A DNA stretch of 64,000 nt, taken from positions 4,812-68,811 of the forward strand of contig DAIRVG010000013.1 of assembly GCA_036802945.1 (NCBI GenBank). Reading direction: 5' to 3'. The DNA is from Gp6-AA40 sp036802945 (GTDB taxonomy: Bacteria; Acidobacteriota; Vicinamibacteria; Vicinamibacterales; UBA2999). The notes below the pieces were generated by a model. The model worked only from the letters and a program-made list of their open reading frames with translations. It was not told the origin of the DNA and did not search any database. Position numbers and translations under genes: made by a program. This document shows positions 54,516-63,810 of the stretch, piece by piece. The stretch's first letter is position 1. Every line of letters starts with the position of its first letter.

Positions 54516-54883
54516 GGCTCTTTGGTCTTTCCGTTCTGGGGTTGTCGCGCAGACAAAGCCCTAGGCAGGCTCATCGGTGTGCAGAGTCAGTGCCAAAAGA
54601 CGCAAATCGCTGCCGTGCCTGGATTGGTCCAACGGCGGATAGCCACGTAAACATCTGGTCCAGAACCTGTTGCGCGACAAGAGACACCAGACAAATGAAC
54701 GCCGGAGCGCGTTTGTTGAACGGTCTCCGCGCCCTTCGAGGCCGGGAAGGTCCGCGACGCCAAGACAAGAGTCATCCCGCTTGGGCGTGGTTGGTTGAGG
54801 CACTGCTATCCGACGGCGCAGCTGACGTACCTCGTTTCGCCCTTCCCATACGTGCGATAGGCTAAGTGTTTTGGAGGATCCAT
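54516..54883. other. Intergenic region, divergent promoters
   Basis: 368 nt without a gene I can support. It holds the sigma-54 promoter of the minus-strand VPDGG gene (54580-54595) and the leader of the plus-strand small gene, with a GGAGG at 54873. Open frames here are shadows with atypical composition. Confidence 0.6.
54580..54595 (-). promoter_or_regulatory. Sigma-54 promoter of the second VPDGG-protein gene
   Basis: Read on the minus strand: TGGCACTGACTCTGCA. The -24 box TGGCAC is perfect, the -12 box CTGCA differs from TTGCA by one base, and the GG-to-GC spacing is exactly 10 nt. The transcript start would be near 54569, about 54 nt before the GTG. Confidence 0.8.
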
Positions 54884-55111
54884 TTGGCGACATTTGACAT
54901 GAAATCCCTGGCTCGTCGGGGGGCCGAAGTGCGACTTGCGGAACTGAATGAAGAGATCAAGGCAATCTACGCGGCCTTCCCCGATCTGCGTCGCGGAGCG
55001 CCGCCCGCTGCTTCTCGTCGGCGGCGCAAGCCGATGTCCGCCTCTCAGAAGAAAGCCGTCAGTGCGCGGATGAAGAAGTATTGGGCCGAGCGGAGGAAGG
55101 CGACGAAATAG
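54884..55111 (+). CDS. Small basic protein with AKxxK-type tail
   Basis: A 75-residue protein. The TTG at 54884 has GGAGG 6 nt upstream and gives MATFDMKSLARRGAEVRLAE. The middle is a charged helix (RLAELNEEIKAIYAAF) and the tail reads MSASQKKAVSARMKKYWAER then RKATK, a basic DNA/RNA-binding-like end seen in small proteins of several soil phyla. Function is unknown; nucleic-acid binding is inference. Confidence 0.72.
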   Translation: MATFDMKSLARRGAEVRLAELNEEIKAIYAAFPDLRRGAPPAASRRRRKPMSASQKKAVSARMKKYWAERRKATK

Positions 55112-55255
55112 CGGGTACCGGCGGATCTGCCGAATCTGTCAGCGCGGTGCCGTCCTTGTAATCCGCGCACGCGGATGCGTGCACTGAAGCCGCCAAAAGG
55201 CCATTTTCACACCGGTTTTCCGGGGTCTCCCGCTTGCACTCGGATCCGGACGTCC

Positions 55256-57523
55256 ATGGAGATCACAGCCGGAACGCACGCCGGGGTCCACGCGCGGACC
55301 CGAGGCGTCGCCGCGCACTCCTCGCTGATCGTTCCGCTGTTCGCCACGACGATGTTCCTCAGCGGGTTCCTCCTGTTCATGGTGGAACCGATGGCCGCCA
55401 AAATGGTGCTGCCGATCCTCGGCGGCGTGCCGATGGTCTGGAACGGCTGCGTGGTCTTCTTCCAGATCGTGATGCTCGCGGGATACGGGTACGCGTTCGC
55501 CGCATCGCGGTGGTTGCCTCTGCGGCAGCACTTCGTCCTTCACACGGTGGTACTCGCAGCGCCGGCTGCCGTGCTGCCCTTCATGATCCAGGCGGGATCG
55601 GTGACTCGGCCGCCCGAAGGCAACCCGCTCGGGTGGCTCATGCTGCTGCTCGCCACCACGATTGGCCTTCCCTTCTTCGTCCTCTCGACGAGCGCGTCGG
55701 TCTTCCAGCACTGGCTGTCACGGACCGACCATCCCTCGGCCCGTGACCCCTACTTCCTGTATTCAGCAAGCAACCTCGGGTGCCTGCTCGCGCTCGCGTC
55801 GTATCCAGTCGTCGTAGAACCAGTGTTCACGTTGCGCGAGCAGTCGCGTCTCTGGACCATCGGCTATGCCGAGTTCGCCTTGATGGCCGGCGCATGCGCC
55901 CTGTTTGCCTGGCGGCGAACCGGCGGTTCAAGCTCTCTCGCGACGGCTACGACGAACGCGTCCGTCGAACCGGCCTCCACGCCGGTCACGTTGCTGCGCC
56001 GCGCACGCTGGGTGGTGCTCTCGTTCGTCCCGTCGAGTCTGATGCTCGCGGTGACGAGCTATGTGTCAACTGATATCGCGGCGGTTCCGCTGCTGTGGCT
56101 CGTGCCGCTCGCGCTGTACCTCCTCACCTTCGCGCTGGCCTTCGGCCGGCACTCGGCAGCGGCCGGCGCGTTCGCGAGGCGGACTCTCCCGCTGTTCGTA
56201 GTACCGCTCGTGCTGTTCATGGTCGCAAAAGTGCACGCGCCGCTCACCGCACTCGTCTTGCTGCACCTTATGGCATTCGGCGTGATGGCGCTCAGCTGCC
56301 ATGTGAATCTGGCGAAGGACCGCCCCGAGCCTTCGCGGCTCACCGAGTTCTACTTCTGGGTGTCGTTCGGCGGGATGCTCGGCGGACTGTTCAACACGCT
56401 CGCCGCGCCCATGCTGTTCGACGGCATCGTCGAGTATCCACTGGTCCTCGTGCTGGCCTGCCTTTTGTTGCGAGCGTCGGGTTCACCGGTTACGTGGCGC
56501 CGCGTGACGGGCAACGTGGTCATACCGCTCGTCGTTGGCGGATTGACCGCAGGCATTCTCGTCGCCTTGAAAGCCCGCGGCGCACCGTTGGCGCTGCACC
56601 TGGCGGCGCTCTCCGTGCCTGCGTTCCTTACCTTCATACAGCGACGGCAGGCGCTTCGATTTGGAAGCTGCATGGCTGCGCTGATCGTCGTGAGCGTCGC
56701 GTTCGGCAACGCCGGCGAACGCGTCCTGTACGCGACACGCACGTTTTTTGGCGTCTACCGCGTGAGCGAGGATCCGACACGCCGCTACCACGCGCTCGCC
56801 CACGGAACCACGCTGCACGGGGTGCAGGCCCTGGCGCCGGAACGCCGCGCAGACGCGTTCACCTACTACCACGCGACAGGGCCGTTCGGCCAGGCGTGGA
56901 AAGCGCTGCCCCGAGTAGCCGCCGGCCGTGAGATTGCGGTGGTCGGACTCGGCGCCGGCACGCTCGCCACTTACGCGAAACCCGGGCAGCACTGGACGTT
57001 CTTCGAAATCGATCCGGCCATCGAGCGGATTGCACGGACGCGCGAGTATTTTTCGTTCATGGAGGCCTGCGGCGATCGCTGCCAGGTGGTACTCGGTGAC
57101 GCACGCGTGTCTCTCAATCGCATGCCTGAGCACGCCTACGATCTCCTGGTGCTCGACGCGTTCAGCTCCGACTCGATCCCCGTGCACTTGATGACCAGCG
57201 AGGCGCTCTCGCTGTACCTGTCACGCCTGGCGCCGGACGGCGTGCTCATGATGCACATCTCCAATCGGCACCTGCGTCTTGCCCCGATCGTCGCTCGCCT
57301 CGCGGCGAGTCAGAAGCTCGTCGCGGTGCAGCAGCTCGAATTGACCGCGCCTGGCTGGCCTGAAGGAAAGAACCCGTCGCACTGGATCGTGATGGCCCGC
57401 AACCCGAAGGACCTCGCCGCGCTGAGCAAGAACAAGCGCTGGTCACCGCTCGTGGCATCCTCGTCTACGCCACTCTGGACAGACGACTTCTCGAACATCC
57501 TCAGCGTCCTCAGCTTCCGCTGA
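55256..57523 (+). CDS. Membrane-fused spermidine-synthase-like protein
   Basis: A 755-residue protein with an N-terminal polytopic region (MFLSGFLLFMVEPMAAKMVL and about a dozen helices to residue 500) and a C-terminal spermidine-synthase-like Rossmann domain: EIAVVGLGAGTLATYAKPGQ, FFEIDPAIERIARTREYFSF, YDLLVLDAFSSDSIPVHLMT. The Asp-rich putrescine site is not complete, so the substrate may differ. The ATG at 55256 is preferred to upstream starts because the preceding codons are not membrane-like. It stands alone and is not clearly tied to the EPS genes. Confidence 0.86.
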   Translation: MEITAGTHAGVHARTRGVAAHSSLIVPLFATTMFLSGFLLFMVEPMAAKMVLPILGGVPMVWNGCVVFFQIVMLAGYGYAFAASRWLPLRQHFVLHTVVLAAPAAVLPFMIQAGSVTRPPEGNPLGWLMLLLATTIGLPFFVLSTSASVFQHWLSRTDHPSARDPYFLYSASNLGCLLALASYPVVVEPVFTLREQSRLWTIGYAEFALMAGACALFAWRRTGGSSSLATATTNASVEPASTPVTLLRRARWVVLSFVPSSLMLAVTSYVSTDIAAVPLLWLVPLALYLLTFALAFGRHSAAAGAFARRTLPLFVVPLVLFMVAKVHAPLTALVLLHLMAFGVMALSCHVNLAKDRPEPSRLTEFYFWVSFGGMLGGLFNTLAAPMLFDGIVEYPLVLVLACLLLRASGSPVTWRRVTGNVVIPLVVGGLTAGILVALKARGAPLALHLAALSVPAFLTFIQRRQALRFGSCMAALIVVSVAFGNAGERVLYATRTFFGVYRVSEDPTRRYHALAHGTTLHGVQALAPERRADAFTYYHATGPFGQAWKALPRVAAGREIAVVGLGAGTLATYAKPGQHWTFFEIDPAIERIARTREYFSFMEACGDRCQVVLGDARVSLNRMPEHAYDLLVLDAFSSDSIPVHLMTSEALSLYLSRLAPDGVLMMHISNRHLRLAPIVARLAASQKLVAVQQLELTAPGWPEGKNPSHWIVMARNPKDLAALSKNKRWSPLVASSSTPLWTDDFSNILSVLSFR

Positions 57524-57603
57524 CTTCCGGGCCGCACTCTTTGCACGACCGACGCTCTGTGAGTATGCTCATCTCGCGCGAACACTTCTCCAGTGGACGA
57601 TGT

Positions 57604-57987
57604 ATGTGTCGACCCACACGTCCCCGCGTCCTGCTCGCCGACGATCACGCCGGGATTGTGACCGCTCTCGGACGATGGTTGGCGCCGGACTGCGAGGTGG
57701 TAGGGAGCGTTGCCGAGGGCGGGGCGCTGCTCGAAGCCGCCGCCCGGCTCCTGCCTGAAGTGATCGTGCTCGACCTGAACATGCCGAACGTCAACGGACT
57801 GGAGGCCTGTCGACAGGTCACGCAGGCGATGCCAGGCATGAAGGTCATTGTGCTCACGGCCGTGAGCGACGACGAAATCATGCAGGGGGCCCTGGCGGCC
57901 GGCGCATCTGCGTTCGTCGTCAAGCGGTCGATCGTTGAGGACTTGCTTCCAACCATCAAAAGGATATGCGCCGGTGCGCCTGACTGA
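57604..57987 (+). CDS. REC-only response regulator
   Basis: A 127-residue receiver domain with no output domain. It opens RVLLADDHAGIVTAL (acidic pocket DD), the phosphorylation site is VIVLDLNMPNVNGLEACRQV, and the late VIVLTAVSDDEIMQGALAAG is the Thr/Lys side; AFVVKRS provides the Lys. The NarL/FixJ resemblance is to the receiver part only. It converges on the kinase gene with a 23-nt gap, so they are not co-transcribed but probably are partners. The start is ATG 57604; an earlier one at 57541 lacks similarity. Confidence 0.82.
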   Translation: MCRPTRPRVLLADDHAGIVTALGRWLAPDCEVVGSVAEGGALLEAAARLLPEVIVLDLNMPNVNGLEACRQVTQAMPGMKVIVLTAVSDDEIMQGALAAGASAFVVKRSIVEDLLPTIKRICAGAPD

Positions 57988-58010
57988 CGCGATGCGATCG
58001 CGTTCAGCAC

Positions 58011-59825
58011 TCACACGGCGGCCGCTGCCGACTCGGGCAAAGCGGCAGCGGGCGCTCTGACCTCCAACCTCGTTCCGGCGCCAGGGCTGGAGACAACCTC
58101 CAGCGTTCCGCCAATCCCCTCGATTCGTTCCTGCGCGCTGATCAACCCAAGCCCTCTCCCCCACTCCGCGTCGACATCGAACCCCACGCCATCGTCGACG
58201 ATCGTCAGGGCGATTCCCTCGGGCAGGACGCGCAGATCCACTGACACGTTGCGCGCTCTGCTGTGCTTGCAGGCGTTCTGCAGCGCTTCCTGAGCGATGC
58301 GGAACAGACACAGCGTCAAATCGGACGGAAATGTCGACGGAATGTTCTCGTGCGTGAACGTGATCGAAACGCCGGGCTGGGCCATCTCGCGTCGAAGCCC
58401 GTCGAGAGCCCCCACCAGACCAAGAAGACCCAGCCGGACCGGATGGAGGCGGTGCGAGAGATCGCGCACACTCGCGGTGATGTCCTGGACGAGCGTCACT
58501 GCCTCAGCGGAGAGTGCTTCGCCGGGGCCGCGAGCCGTCTGACGCAACTGCTGAAGGTCGATATTCAGCACGGCCAGTTGCTGGCTGATATCGTCGTGTA
58601 ACTCCCGTGCGATTCGCGAACGCTCGCTTTCCTGCGCATTCAACAGTCGCACACCGAGATCGCGGACCCGCTCGTAACTCTTTTGCAGAGCGATCTGGCC
58701 TTGCTGGGCCCGCTGCTCTGCGTCGTGTCGTCTCGTTTTTTGAATGAGCAGCCCGGCGATCAACGCCGCCTGAACGAGGAGAACCGTCAAGGCGCCGACG
58801 ACGTAGACCCTGTAGCGCTGCCAGGCCGAGGGCTCCCGGAACAGGATCTGTGATCCGGCGGGAAGACGGGATGGCGCAATGCCCCAGCGCAGCACCTGAC
58901 GCCAGTCGACGATCGGCACGACCTGTGCGGTCTCGATCGGAATGTCCTGGGGCCGCGTCCCCATGAGTATGCGGAGCGCCATTTCTCCGATGCGAGTGCC
59001 GGTCTCTCGCGTGCTGCGCACCACGCCGCCGACGACGCCCGTCCCGATATAGAGATCGCTGGTGCCGTATACGGGCACCGAAGCGGCATTGGCCACAAGT
59101 CGCGCGACTGTATCCGGATACAGGACGTTCCCGGGATCCGGCTGCGTGTGCCAGATGTACAGAATGACGCTCCCTGCGGGAATGGCCCTGACCGCGGACA
59201 GCAGGCGGGGCACGGTCTCTTCAACCAGATACGTGAAGCTCACCCTCTGCGAAAAGCCGCTGAGTTCGGCTCGGACCGCCTCGACCGTTCGCGCGTCCGG
59301 CCCGTTGGCGATGACGAATACGTGTTGCGTCGACGGGTCCAGGGCCAGCGCAAGTTTCAGGGTTTCGCCGTAGGCAACGCCGACTCGAATGCCGGTCACA
59401 TTGCCACCGCCTCGTCGCGTGAGGTCGTCCGGAGCGACCCCAAAGAAAACGATCGGCGCTTCGGGAAACAGCTCTCCGCGGTGATCCAGGACGAACCGCA
59501 AGCCCGTGTCGGTCATGGCAATGACCAGGTCGATTCTCCGACCACGATACTTCCGTCGAATGTAATCGGTGAGTGCTGACGTGGCCTCTTCCGCGGGGAA
59601 GATATCGGACTCCAGGTACTCGGCGAAATAGTCGATCGCCACATCGGAGCGCGACGCGAGCGCCTCACGAATGCCCGCGTCCAGGAGGGGATTGGCAGGA
59701 TAACTCTCGGAGCCCGAATGAATGACCAGCACGGTACAGGGGGACGCGTCCAGCGCCAGGGCGCTCGTGTTCAACATCGTCGCAAAGAGCGTCGCGCCGA
59801 CCGCAAGCAGGACATGCGCGCGCAT
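58011..59825 (-). CDS. NarL-type sensor histidine kinase with ABC-substrate-binding-like sensor
   Basis: A 604-residue kinase. A signal/anchor (HVLLAVGATLFATMLNTSALA) leads into a periplasmic domain of the ABC_sub_bind type (VLVIHSGSESYPANPLLDAG, LVIAMTDTGLRFVL, GGGNVTGIRVGVAYGETLKL). A membrane span at about 370-395 is followed by HisKA_3 (RSRIARELHDDISQQLAVLN, catalytic His) and an HATPase (TIVDDGVGFDVDAEWGRGLG). The ATG at 59825 has GGAGG 5 nt upstream; longer starts overlap the TonB receptor gene. The start lies 14 nt after the receptor's stop, so translation is probably coupled. Confidence 0.88.
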   Translation of the reverse strand: MRAHVLLAVGATLFATMLNTSALALDASPCTVLVIHSGSESYPANPLLDAGIREALASRSDVAIDYFAEYLESDIFPAEEATSALTDYIRRKYRGRRIDLVIAMTDTGLRFVLDHRGELFPEAPIVFFGVAPDDLTRRGGGNVTGIRVGVAYGETLKLALALDPSTQHVFVIANGPDARTVEAVRAELSGFSQRVSFTYLVEETVPRLLSAVRAIPAGSVILYIWHTQPDPGNVLYPDTVARLVANAASVPVYGTSDLYIGTGVVGGVVRSTRETGTRIGEMALRILMGTRPQDIPIETAQVVPIVDWRQVLRWGIAPSRLPAGSQILFREPSAWQRYRVYVVGALTVLLVQAALIAGLLIQKTRRHDAEQRAQQGQIALQKSYERVRDLGVRLLNAQESERSRIARELHDDISQQLAVLNIDLQQLRQTARGPGEALSAEAVTLVQDITASVRDLSHRLHPVRLGLLGLVGALDGLRREMAQPGVSITFTHENIPSTFPSDLTLCLFRIAQEALQNACKHSRARNVSVDLRVLPEGIALTIVDDGVGFDVDAEWGRGLGLISAQERIEGIGGTLEVVSSPGAGTRLEVRAPAAALPESAAAAV

Positions 59826-59838
59826 TCGCACCTCCATC

Positions 59839-62800
59839 TCAGAACGACAATCGCGTGGCCAGTTGAATCTGGCGAGAAGAGCCGGCCTCACCGGTGGACA
59901 GGCGCGTCCTCGTGATCTTTCCGAATGCCGGGCTGCCGACGATGTTCCCCGGCGGACCGAAATTGGGATGATTGAACACATCGAACACATCGACCCTCAG
60001 TTGCAGGCCGAGACGCCCGCCGGGGCGTGCGTTCTTGATCAGCGACACATCCGTATTGTTGAAGCCCGGTCCGATGACGACGTTGCGTCGCAGGTTACCG
60101 AAATGATCGGCGGCCACGAAAGCCGATGGATCGAACCAGCGGTCCACCGAGCCAATGATCCGGATGGGGCCCGTGACATCGGGACGCACGCTGTTCGGTA
60201 CGCCGTTCAGAATGCTGTTGCTCGTGACGATGTTCACGGGGTTGCCGCTCTGCGACTGCACGATCGTGGCAAGCTGCCAGCCGCGCGTCAGGACGTGGCC
60301 GGTGAACGGAAGGGCATAGGTCGCGCTGAGGACGAAGCGGTGCCGGGCATCGAAATCTGACAAGCCGTACTGGCCGGGAATGTCGTAGCTGTCCTGGACG
60401 GCAAAGCCCTGGGAATTCAGGGAGTTGGTGTCGAGCGACTTCGACCAGGTGTACGAGCTGTCCAACTGCAGGCCGTGCGACAGTCGTTTGGTGACGGCCA
60501 CCCAGGCGGACTGGTAGCTCGAAAAGCCGCTGCTCTCCACCTGCGTAATGTTACCGAGTGGGGTGCCTGGAAGTATGGGACTCGACGCCGCCAGTGAGGC
60601 GAAAGGCCGAATCCCGCCAACGGGCTGATTGATGTTGCGCGAGATCCGGAGGTTCCTGCCGCGGGAGCCCGAGTACCCCAGCGTGACAGCCAGTTCGCGG
60701 GCGAGTTGCCGTTGCAGGTTGACATTCCACGACTGCATCGACGCGTTCCTGAATCGAGGATCGATCGTCGCCGGAGCGAGCCCTGCGGGCCGCGTCGTCT
60801 CGATCGCGCTGACGAGGGGGATGGATCCCGAAGCCGTGAGCGGCACGGCGAATGGGGGATTGCCGGCCGTGTCCCGAACCGCCGTCGTGCCTGGTTCGTC
60901 CACGGCCCGGCCATAAGCCGCGCGTAACACTGTGGAGCCGTCGCGCGAGAGATTCCAGGCCACGCCGACGCGCGGTTCGATGTTCCGATTGTTCTGCTGA
61001 TAGATATCGCCGCGTCGATCGCCGACGCGCACGAGCGAGGCTCTCGCCGCGTCGAAGACGACGAACCGGCCGTCCCGCTCCGTGGGCGTGACGTGCCATT
61101 CGTAGCGCACGCCAATTTCGAGCGTCACGGTGTCGCGAAGGGTGATGTGGTCCTGGACGAACAGGCCCATGGCGCGCTGGTCGATCACGCTTCTTCGCTC
61201 CCCGAGCGTGGTGTTGAAGCCGTTCGCCGTGCCGGCCAGGAAGGCCTCCACGGTTGGGAAGTTGAACACGCCGGTGCCCTCGGCGAAGTTCTCGTTGACG
61301 AAGTGCCGGTACTCGCCGCCAACCTTCATGGTGTGCCGGCCGCTCGCACGACTGAATGTGTCGACAAACACATACGACGTGTCAAATCGCCCCATGGGGA
61401 GCGTTCCCGGGCCGCCGAAGTTGAGATCGCCCGCCACGATCATCTGGGGCAAACCGATCGGACGCGTGACTCCACCTCCGATGCCGAAGTTGGTCGGATT
61501 GAGCGGAGTCGCCGGAAAGGTGCCGCCCGTGAGATGACTCCGCCCGAATCGCGCTTCGTTCAGGGTTGCGGCCCCGAACATGTGCGTTTCATTGATGGTC
61601 AGGATGCTCGCGGATGGATGTGACACGCTTCCGAACCCGGGAATACTGTTACCCTGGGAGCCTGGCTCGACCGACGTCCGGTGCAGGCTTCCGTAGTACA
61701 CCTGGAAGCGATCCTTGTTGCCGGCGTTGTGCCGGAGATCGATCGTCCACCGATCCATATCCGCAACGGCTGGGGCCGACCCGACGAATCGCGGCGTGCC
61801 GTCCGCATCGAAGAAATTTGCCCGAGGGATCAACGGGATCACACGCCGGACAGCCGGATCGGTTGCGGCCGCGCGCTGCTCGTCGCTGAGGACGAGACTG
61901 TTCACGTCCACGCCCTGCCGCTGTCTCAGGCCCTCGTAGGATGCGAAAAAAAACGTCCGGCCGCGCCTGATCGGACCGCCAAGGGTTCCGCCGAACTGGT
62001 TCCGCTTGAACGGGTGGGGATGCTTGGACGTGAATTCAAAGAAGTTACGTGCGTCGAGCGCATCGTTCCGCACGAACTCGAACGCCTCTGCACGCACGTC
62101 ATCGGTACCCGATCGCGTGGCGATGTTGACGATCGCCCCCGACACGTGCCCCTGCTCGGCACTGAACGCGGAGGTGTCGACCTTGAACTCCTGAATACTG
62201 GAGAGAGGGGGTTCGAATATCAGCGACCCGAACGTCAGGTTGTTGGTCGACACACCGTTGACCAGGAATCCGACCGCCTCCTCCCGATTGCCGGCCGCGT
62301 TGAAGGCGAGCGCACCGAGGCCGCGAATGGGCCTGGACGAGAACCCCGTCTGTGATGGCGCGACCGATCCGGGTACGAGCTGACCGAGATCCATGAAGTG
62401 GCGGCCGTTGAGCGGAATCTGGTGCACGGTCTCCGCCGTGACGACATGGCCAACCGTGGTAGTTGACCGATCGATGATCGGTATTTCTGTGCGAACCAAT
62501 ACCGTCTCGGCAAGATCACCAATGGCCAGGCGAAAGTCACGCACCAGCGTCCGGCCGATGTCGACGTTGAGGGCTTCGATGCGTTCCGGGCGAAAACCGT
62601 TCGCCTCCGCTGTGACCGTGTACTCACCGCTCGGAATTCCGAAGACGGTATAGCGTCCTTCGGCATCAGCTCGAACGGCCACGTCGAAACCGATCGACTT
62701 CGCCTCAACGCGGATCACGGCGCCGGCAACGACTGCGCCGGACTGATCGAGTACGCGCCCTTGCAGCGTCGCAAGGGTCTGTGCTCCCACAGAGACCGAC

Positions 62801-62871
62801 GCACACAGCACGAAGGTTATGGCCAGCGTTCGTTGACGGGCGGTCGGGAGCGAAACAGCAGTACCCGGCAT
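59839..62871 (-). CDS. TonB-dependent receptor, Oar-like
   Basis: A 1010-residue outer-membrane receptor. The signal peptide ends near SVSVGAQT. A carboxypeptidase-regulatory-like domain follows (LQGRVLDQSGAVVAGAVIRV, GEYTVTAEANGF, 33-110), then the plug (VNGVSTNNLTFGSLIFEPPL, SAEQGHVSGAIVNIATRSGT) and a large beta-barrel (QNNRNIEPRVGVAWNLSRDG, LGYSGSRGRNLRISRN). It ends in a typical aromatic strand (IQLATRLSF). Ligand unknown; a glycan or peptide is usual for the Oar type. The downstream kinase gene is 14 nt away and may sense the same ligand. Confidence 0.92.
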   Translation of the reverse strand: MPGTAVSLPTARQRTLAITFVLCASVSVGAQTLATLQGRVLDQSGAVVAGAVIRVEAKSIGFDVAVRADAEGRYTVFGIPSGEYTVTAEANGFRPERIEALNVDIGRTLVRDFRLAIGDLAETVLVRTEIPIIDRSTTTVGHVVTAETVHQIPLNGRHFMDLGQLVPGSVAPSQTGFSSRPIRGLGALAFNAAGNREEAVGFLVNGVSTNNLTFGSLIFEPPLSSIQEFKVDTSAFSAEQGHVSGAIVNIATRSGTDDVRAEAFEFVRNDALDARNFFEFTSKHPHPFKRNQFGGTLGGPIRRGRTFFFASYEGLRQRQGVDVNSLVLSDEQRAAATDPAVRRVIPLIPRANFFDADGTPRFVGSAPAVADMDRWTIDLRHNAGNKDRFQVYYGSLHRTSVEPGSQGNSIPGFGSVSHPSASILTINETHMFGAATLNEARFGRSHLTGGTFPATPLNPTNFGIGGGVTRPIGLPQMIVAGDLNFGGPGTLPMGRFDTSYVFVDTFSRASGRHTMKVGGEYRHFVNENFAEGTGVFNFPTVEAFLAGTANGFNTTLGERRSVIDQRAMGLFVQDHITLRDTVTLEIGVRYEWHVTPTERDGRFVVFDAARASLVRVGDRRGDIYQQNNRNIEPRVGVAWNLSRDGSTVLRAAYGRAVDEPGTTAVRDTAGNPPFAVPLTASGSIPLVSAIETTRPAGLAPATIDPRFRNASMQSWNVNLQRQLARELAVTLGYSGSRGRNLRISRNINQPVGGIRPFASLAASSPILPGTPLGNITQVESSGFSSYQSAWVAVTKRLSHGLQLDSSYTWSKSLDTNSLNSQGFAVQDSYDIPGQYGLSDFDARHRFVLSATYALPFTGHVLTRGWQLATIVQSQSGNPVNIVTSNSILNGVPNSVRPDVTGPIRIIGSVDRWFDPSAFVAADHFGNLRRNVVIGPGFNNTDVSLIKNARPGGRLGLQLRVDVFDVFNHPNFGPPGNIVGSPAFGKITRTRLSTGEAGSSRQIQLATRLSF

Positions 62872-63096
62872 GGGAGTCCACCGACGTCGCGATTAGATTT
62901 AGTGTTGATCCAAATCAACCACAACGGTTCCAGATTTGCACACCGAACGTCGGCGCTGTTCCAATGATGGGCCCGCAGTTACTTCTGATGCTGCCGAACG
63001 AGAATGCCGTCCAGCGCGGAGCCCGCCGTCGCCTGCGCGCCAGCGAACTTCCGGCGAAAGTCGACACGACGAAGATCCGACACATCCCTAAAAAGC

Positions 63097-63129
63097 AAAT
63101 GGCCGGACCCTGAAAGGATCCGGCCATTT
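63097..63129. terminator. Intrinsic terminator after the PEP-CTERM gene
   Basis: A stem of AAATGGCCGGACCCT (63097-63111), loop GAA, and AGGATCCGGCCATTT (63115-63129), with one C-A mismatch. On the minus strand it follows the stop of the VPEP protein by about 37 nt. The 294-nt gap 62872-63165 holds no gene beside it. Confidence 0.78.
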
Positions 63130-63165
63130 CTTGAATTTATTGGTCGGGGCGAAAGGATTACTCCG

Positions 63166-63810
63166 CTAGCTTTGGCGCCACCGCCGCACCGCGAGGCCTG
63201 CGATACCCAGCCCGAGGAGCATCAAGGACGCCGGCTCCGGTACCGCCGCTCCGTTTCTCCCGCCGTCGAACTGCACCTCGCTTGCGAAGACCCACTGGTT
63301 CTTTCGGAGCAACTCGAGCTGGAGATCGCCCACCACGTTCAGACCGTTGACAGTGAAGGCAAACGGCGCACTCCCGGCTGGCTCGGCAATGTTGAACAGC
63401 TGACCGTTGATGCGAATACCCGAGGGGGCGGACACGCCGCCGGCGCCATTGGAATCATCCAGGTAGACGGTGAGCCCGTTGATGGTCGTTCCGGCGGCAA
63501 AGTGGAAGGTAATGAGCGGATCGAGCGTCCACCCTACATACGGGCCGTTACCGGCGGGCGCTTCCACGACGAACCAGTTGTCTGGGGCGACAATTCCGTC
63601 CGTCAGGTCTCCCAAGCCTCCTGACAGCGGAGAGTTATCGCACGTGACACACCCGGCACCGCTGTAGGTTTGATCCCAGTACTGGAACGACCCGGTGTTA
63701 CCGTTCAACATGTCGTACGACGCTGGCAGGATCGGCGCTGCGTAGGCATAGACAGGGAGCAGTGTCATCGCAAGAACGGTGACTGCGCGCCGAAGGCCTG
63801 GGATCTGCAT
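63166..63810 (-). CDS. PEP-CTERM protein with classical VPEPAS tail
   Basis: A 214-residue secreted protein. The start is ATG 63810 with AGGAGAG about 8 nt upstream; the frame runs further up to 63855. The signal is RRAVTVLAMTLLPVYAYA. The body is a beta-sandwich with DQTYSGAGCVTCDNSPLSGG and ITFHFAAGTTINGLTVYLDD. The tail from about residue 190 reads VPEPASLMLLGLGIAGLAVR then RWRQS, the standard PEP-CTERM signal, unlike the VPDGG tails nearer the exosortase. No sigma-54 promoter was found ahead of it. A second exosortase may serve it. Confidence 0.9.
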   Translation of the reverse strand: MQIPGLRRAVTVLAMTLLPVYAYAAPILPASYDMLNGNTGSFQYWDQTYSGAGCVTCDNSPLSGGLGDLTDGIVAPDNWFVVEAPAGNGPYVGWTLDPLITFHFAAGTTINGLTVYLDDSNGAGGVSAPSGIRINGQLFNIAEPAGSAPFAFTVNGLNVVGDLQLELLRKNQWVFASEVQFDGGRNGAAVPEPASLMLLGLGIAGLAVRRWRQS

